From Progne subis subis (lineage: Eukaryota; Chordata; Aves; Passeriformes; Hirundinidae), in NCBI GenBank assembly GCA_022316685.1, contig JAKJHU010000039.1, forward strand, positions 2,976,001-3,040,000: DNA of 64,000 bases, given 5' to 3'. Positions 62,342 to 64,000 of this stretch are shown piece by piece; position 1 is the first letter of the stretch, and each line of letters opens with the position of its first letter. The notes under the pieces were generated by a model, which did no database searches, was not told the DNA's origin, and worked only from the letters and a program-made list of their open reading frames with translations. Position numbers and translations under genes: made by a program.

Positions 62342-62672
62342 TCATTGATGCCTCATTTTCACAGTAATTCGACCTGCTGACTCAGTTTTGTGAAATGATG
62401 ATACTTTAAAGGTAAATTTGCAATCAGTGCCTTCTACACGGATACCCAGCTGTGTAATTTGGCTCCCTCCTGAAATTATTTGTCTAAAACTGAAGCAGGG
62501 GACCAAAGGATGGGGCACCTATAGCTGTCTGTTATTTATCAACATGTAATGTCCACTGAAGGAAAACAGTGCATGTCCTTCCTCTGGTGAAATAACCACT
62601 ACCATTTGATCCAAGCATACAGCCGAAAACTCTTGTTCCTTTGGAAGAGAAATTGCCTGTGCGCTAGCTATG
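62342..62672 (-). pseudogene. Protein-like segment of unknown family, interrupted by one TAG
   Basis: After an acceptor-like TTTTTGTTGTAG, one frame runs from 62671 to a TGA at 62342-62344 with a single TAG (62519-62521). The halves look coding: AISLPKEQEFSAVCLDQMVV before the TAG, and QIISGGSQITQLGIRVEGTD, KFTFKVSSFHKTESAGRI, TVKMRHQ after it. I do not recognise the family. It may be the last exon of a decayed gene or retrocopy. Confidence 0.35.
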
Positions 62673-63239
62673 CTACAACAAAAATATTTTTGCATGTTAT
62701 CCAAATCAGCCAATGAAAAATAACTCACTATTTTCTTCTAGCACCCCATGAGCCAATAGCTCTTTGGAGCCACTACTGGCCAAGGTTACTTCCTCGCCGT
62801 GTGGTTTCTTTGACCGTATGTGTCTGGCATTCACCTCCCATTCCCACAGCTCCAGTTTGTGACAGTGAATCTGCCATTTTTTTGGCGGATGCGTGCCTCT
62901 ATTTTGTACCTGCAGTCTCTTTCAGCTATATAAATGATGGCTGTTCACCCATAGGTTGAAGCTACTATCATGAAAAAAAAAAACCCCAAAGGCTGCAATG
63001 ACAGTGACCAGTGGCTCTCCTTGTCAAGGTTTCGTTTAAACCCACGAATGGCAGATGAGATTTGGGCGCCAAGTGCTCTCTCCTCAGGTGGACACCGTGA
63101 TCCATTCATTTGCCAGACCCGGAGGCCTGGGAGCAGCCGCTTGGTCGTTCTCCGGGCGATGGGAGGAAAGAGCTTCACTACGAATTTCACCCTTTAAACC
63201 CTGCTGGGGGCTGTTTACACTCCTCCGGTGCAGCTCCTT

Positions 63240-64000
63240 GGGGAACCCAGGCAGGTGTGGGACAGTGGAGCGAAAACAAACCGAGGGGAGCAGAAAGCCT
63301 CGGCGTCACGGCAAGGGCCTCGGCCCCGCGCCTGCCCGCCGCGGGCACCGCACGTTCCGACCGCCGCGGCGAGCCGGGGCCGTACAGACCCCGGACTACA
63401 GCTCCCGGCGTGCCAGCGCCGCCCCGCCTTCAGCCCGCCGCCTTCCCGTCTCCGCGGCGAGAAAATAACCCCGAAGTTCCCCGCGATCAGCTGATCCCGG
63501 CTGACAACGAGGGGAGCGGGCGGAGGGGGCGCGGGTCCTGGCCGTCCCTGCCCTGCTCGGTTCCCCCGGGCGCCCCGACTGCATGGTCGGCCCCTGGGGG
63601 AGGAGAACCGGGAGATCGCGCCCGGGCGCCGAGGAGACGGGGGGGAGCAGGAAGCCGCGGCCGGGACCCGAGTCCTTAGTCACCGGCTGCCGGCGGGAGG
63701 AAGGGGAAGAAAGGTGGCCGCTGGCTTGTAAACAATAGCCCGGCTCGCAGCGCCCCGTGCCGCGCCGCCTTTGTTCCCGGTCCCGTCGCGTCTCCCGCCC
63801 GCTGCCGCCGCTCGGCGGGAGGAACACGGGGGTTTTCCCGTTGCCGGCCGGCCGGCGCGGTGCCGGGTGCAGCCCCAGGTAGGTCCGGGCGCGAGGGGAG
63901 GCGCCGGCCGGCACCGCCGTTACGTAACCGCGGGCGGGTCGCGGGGTCCGCCTGCAGCCCCGCGGCCGGACGAGCCACAAGTGCGGACTGGGGGGAGACG
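63240..64000 (+). promoter_or_regulatory. ZFYVE1: Third CpG island; probable ZFYVE1 promoter and first exon
   Basis: Strong CpG island at the right edge. A plus-strand donor GCCCCAG|GTAGGT ends a likely 5'UTR exon at 63878. A ZNF143/STAF element is at 63395-63414, and a palindromic GTTACGTAAC (63919-63928, PAR-bZIP/CRE-like) lies just inside the intron. The gene name rests only on conserved synteny (ZFYVE1 is divergent from RBM25 in other vertebrates); no coding sequence is visible. Confidence 0.45.
63395..63414 (+). promoter_or_regulatory. ZNF143/STAF binding element
   Basis: ACTACAGCTCCCGGCGTGCC matches the long STAF consensus (ACTACAnnTCCCrGmrTGCm) at essentially every fixed position. It lies upstream of the plus-strand donor at 63878. 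Confidence 0.8.

Larger units (their letters stand above)
60350..63239. other. RBM25-ZFYVE1 intergenic spacer
   Basis: AT-rich sequence with a (TA)n microsatellite and the interrupted protein-like frame at 62342-62672. No other gene seen. Confidence 0.6.

Noticed and set aside
63055..63980. ORFs up to 194 codons at the right edge
   Set aside because: GC-driven; the region is better explained as a promoter and 5'UTR exon.

Overview
The window is a piece of a bird nuclear genome, most likely a songbird. Two multi-exon vertebrate genes are read with homology-grade certainty. The repeats are a long decayed CR1 LINE, short CR1 3' ends, and a solo LTR that resembles LTRs I associate with passerines. 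The songbird assignment is inference from that LTR and the CR1s. The gene order PSEN1 - RBM25 - (ZFYVE1 promoter) matches the conserved amniote arrangement (human 14q24), here with PSEN1 and RBM25 on the minus strand.

Layout, left to right. 1-5,811: PSEN1 intron after exon 9, with a minus-strand CR1 and a 100-N assembly gap (5,107-5,206). 5,812-23.7 kb: PSEN1 exons 9 back to 3 (codons 1-319) and a CpG-island promoter with two ETS sites. Exons 10-12, which carry the second catalytic aspartate and the PAL motif, were not found and must lie off the left edge or in the gap. 24-27.4 kb: intergenic, with one unexplained exon-like ORF. 27.4-60.1 kb: the complete RBM25 gene. Its 18 coding exons join in phase to an uninterrupted 837-codon frame: N-terminal proline-rich region, RRM, long Arg/Glu and Arg/Asp repeat, Glu-rich segment, C-terminal PWI domain. 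A CpG-island promoter with NRF1 and YY1 motifs sits at its 5' end. 60.1-63.2 kb: intergenic, with a protein-like reading frame broken by one TAG. 63.2-64 kb: a third CpG island with a ZNF143/STAF element and a plus-strand donor, probably the first exon of ZFYVE1.

How the genes work: PSEN1 is the catalytic subunit of gamma-secretase (intramembrane aspartyl protease). RBM25 is a nuclear U1 snRNP-associated splicing regulator. They are neighbours by synteny and no functional coupling is visible.

I see no undescribed multi-gene system. The best leads are RNA-processing elements. RBM25 intron 9 contains a phase-preserving 15-nt candidate microexon and a separate candidate poison exon. RBM25 exon 8 has a tandemly duplicated 3' splice site. 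RBM25 intron 15 starts with a GC donor. PSEN1 has a possible alternative first coding exon with an acidic/dileucine N-terminus, and a 103-bp tandem duplication next to its exon 8 donor. All of these are sequence-level inferences that RNA-seq or cross-species alignment could settle.
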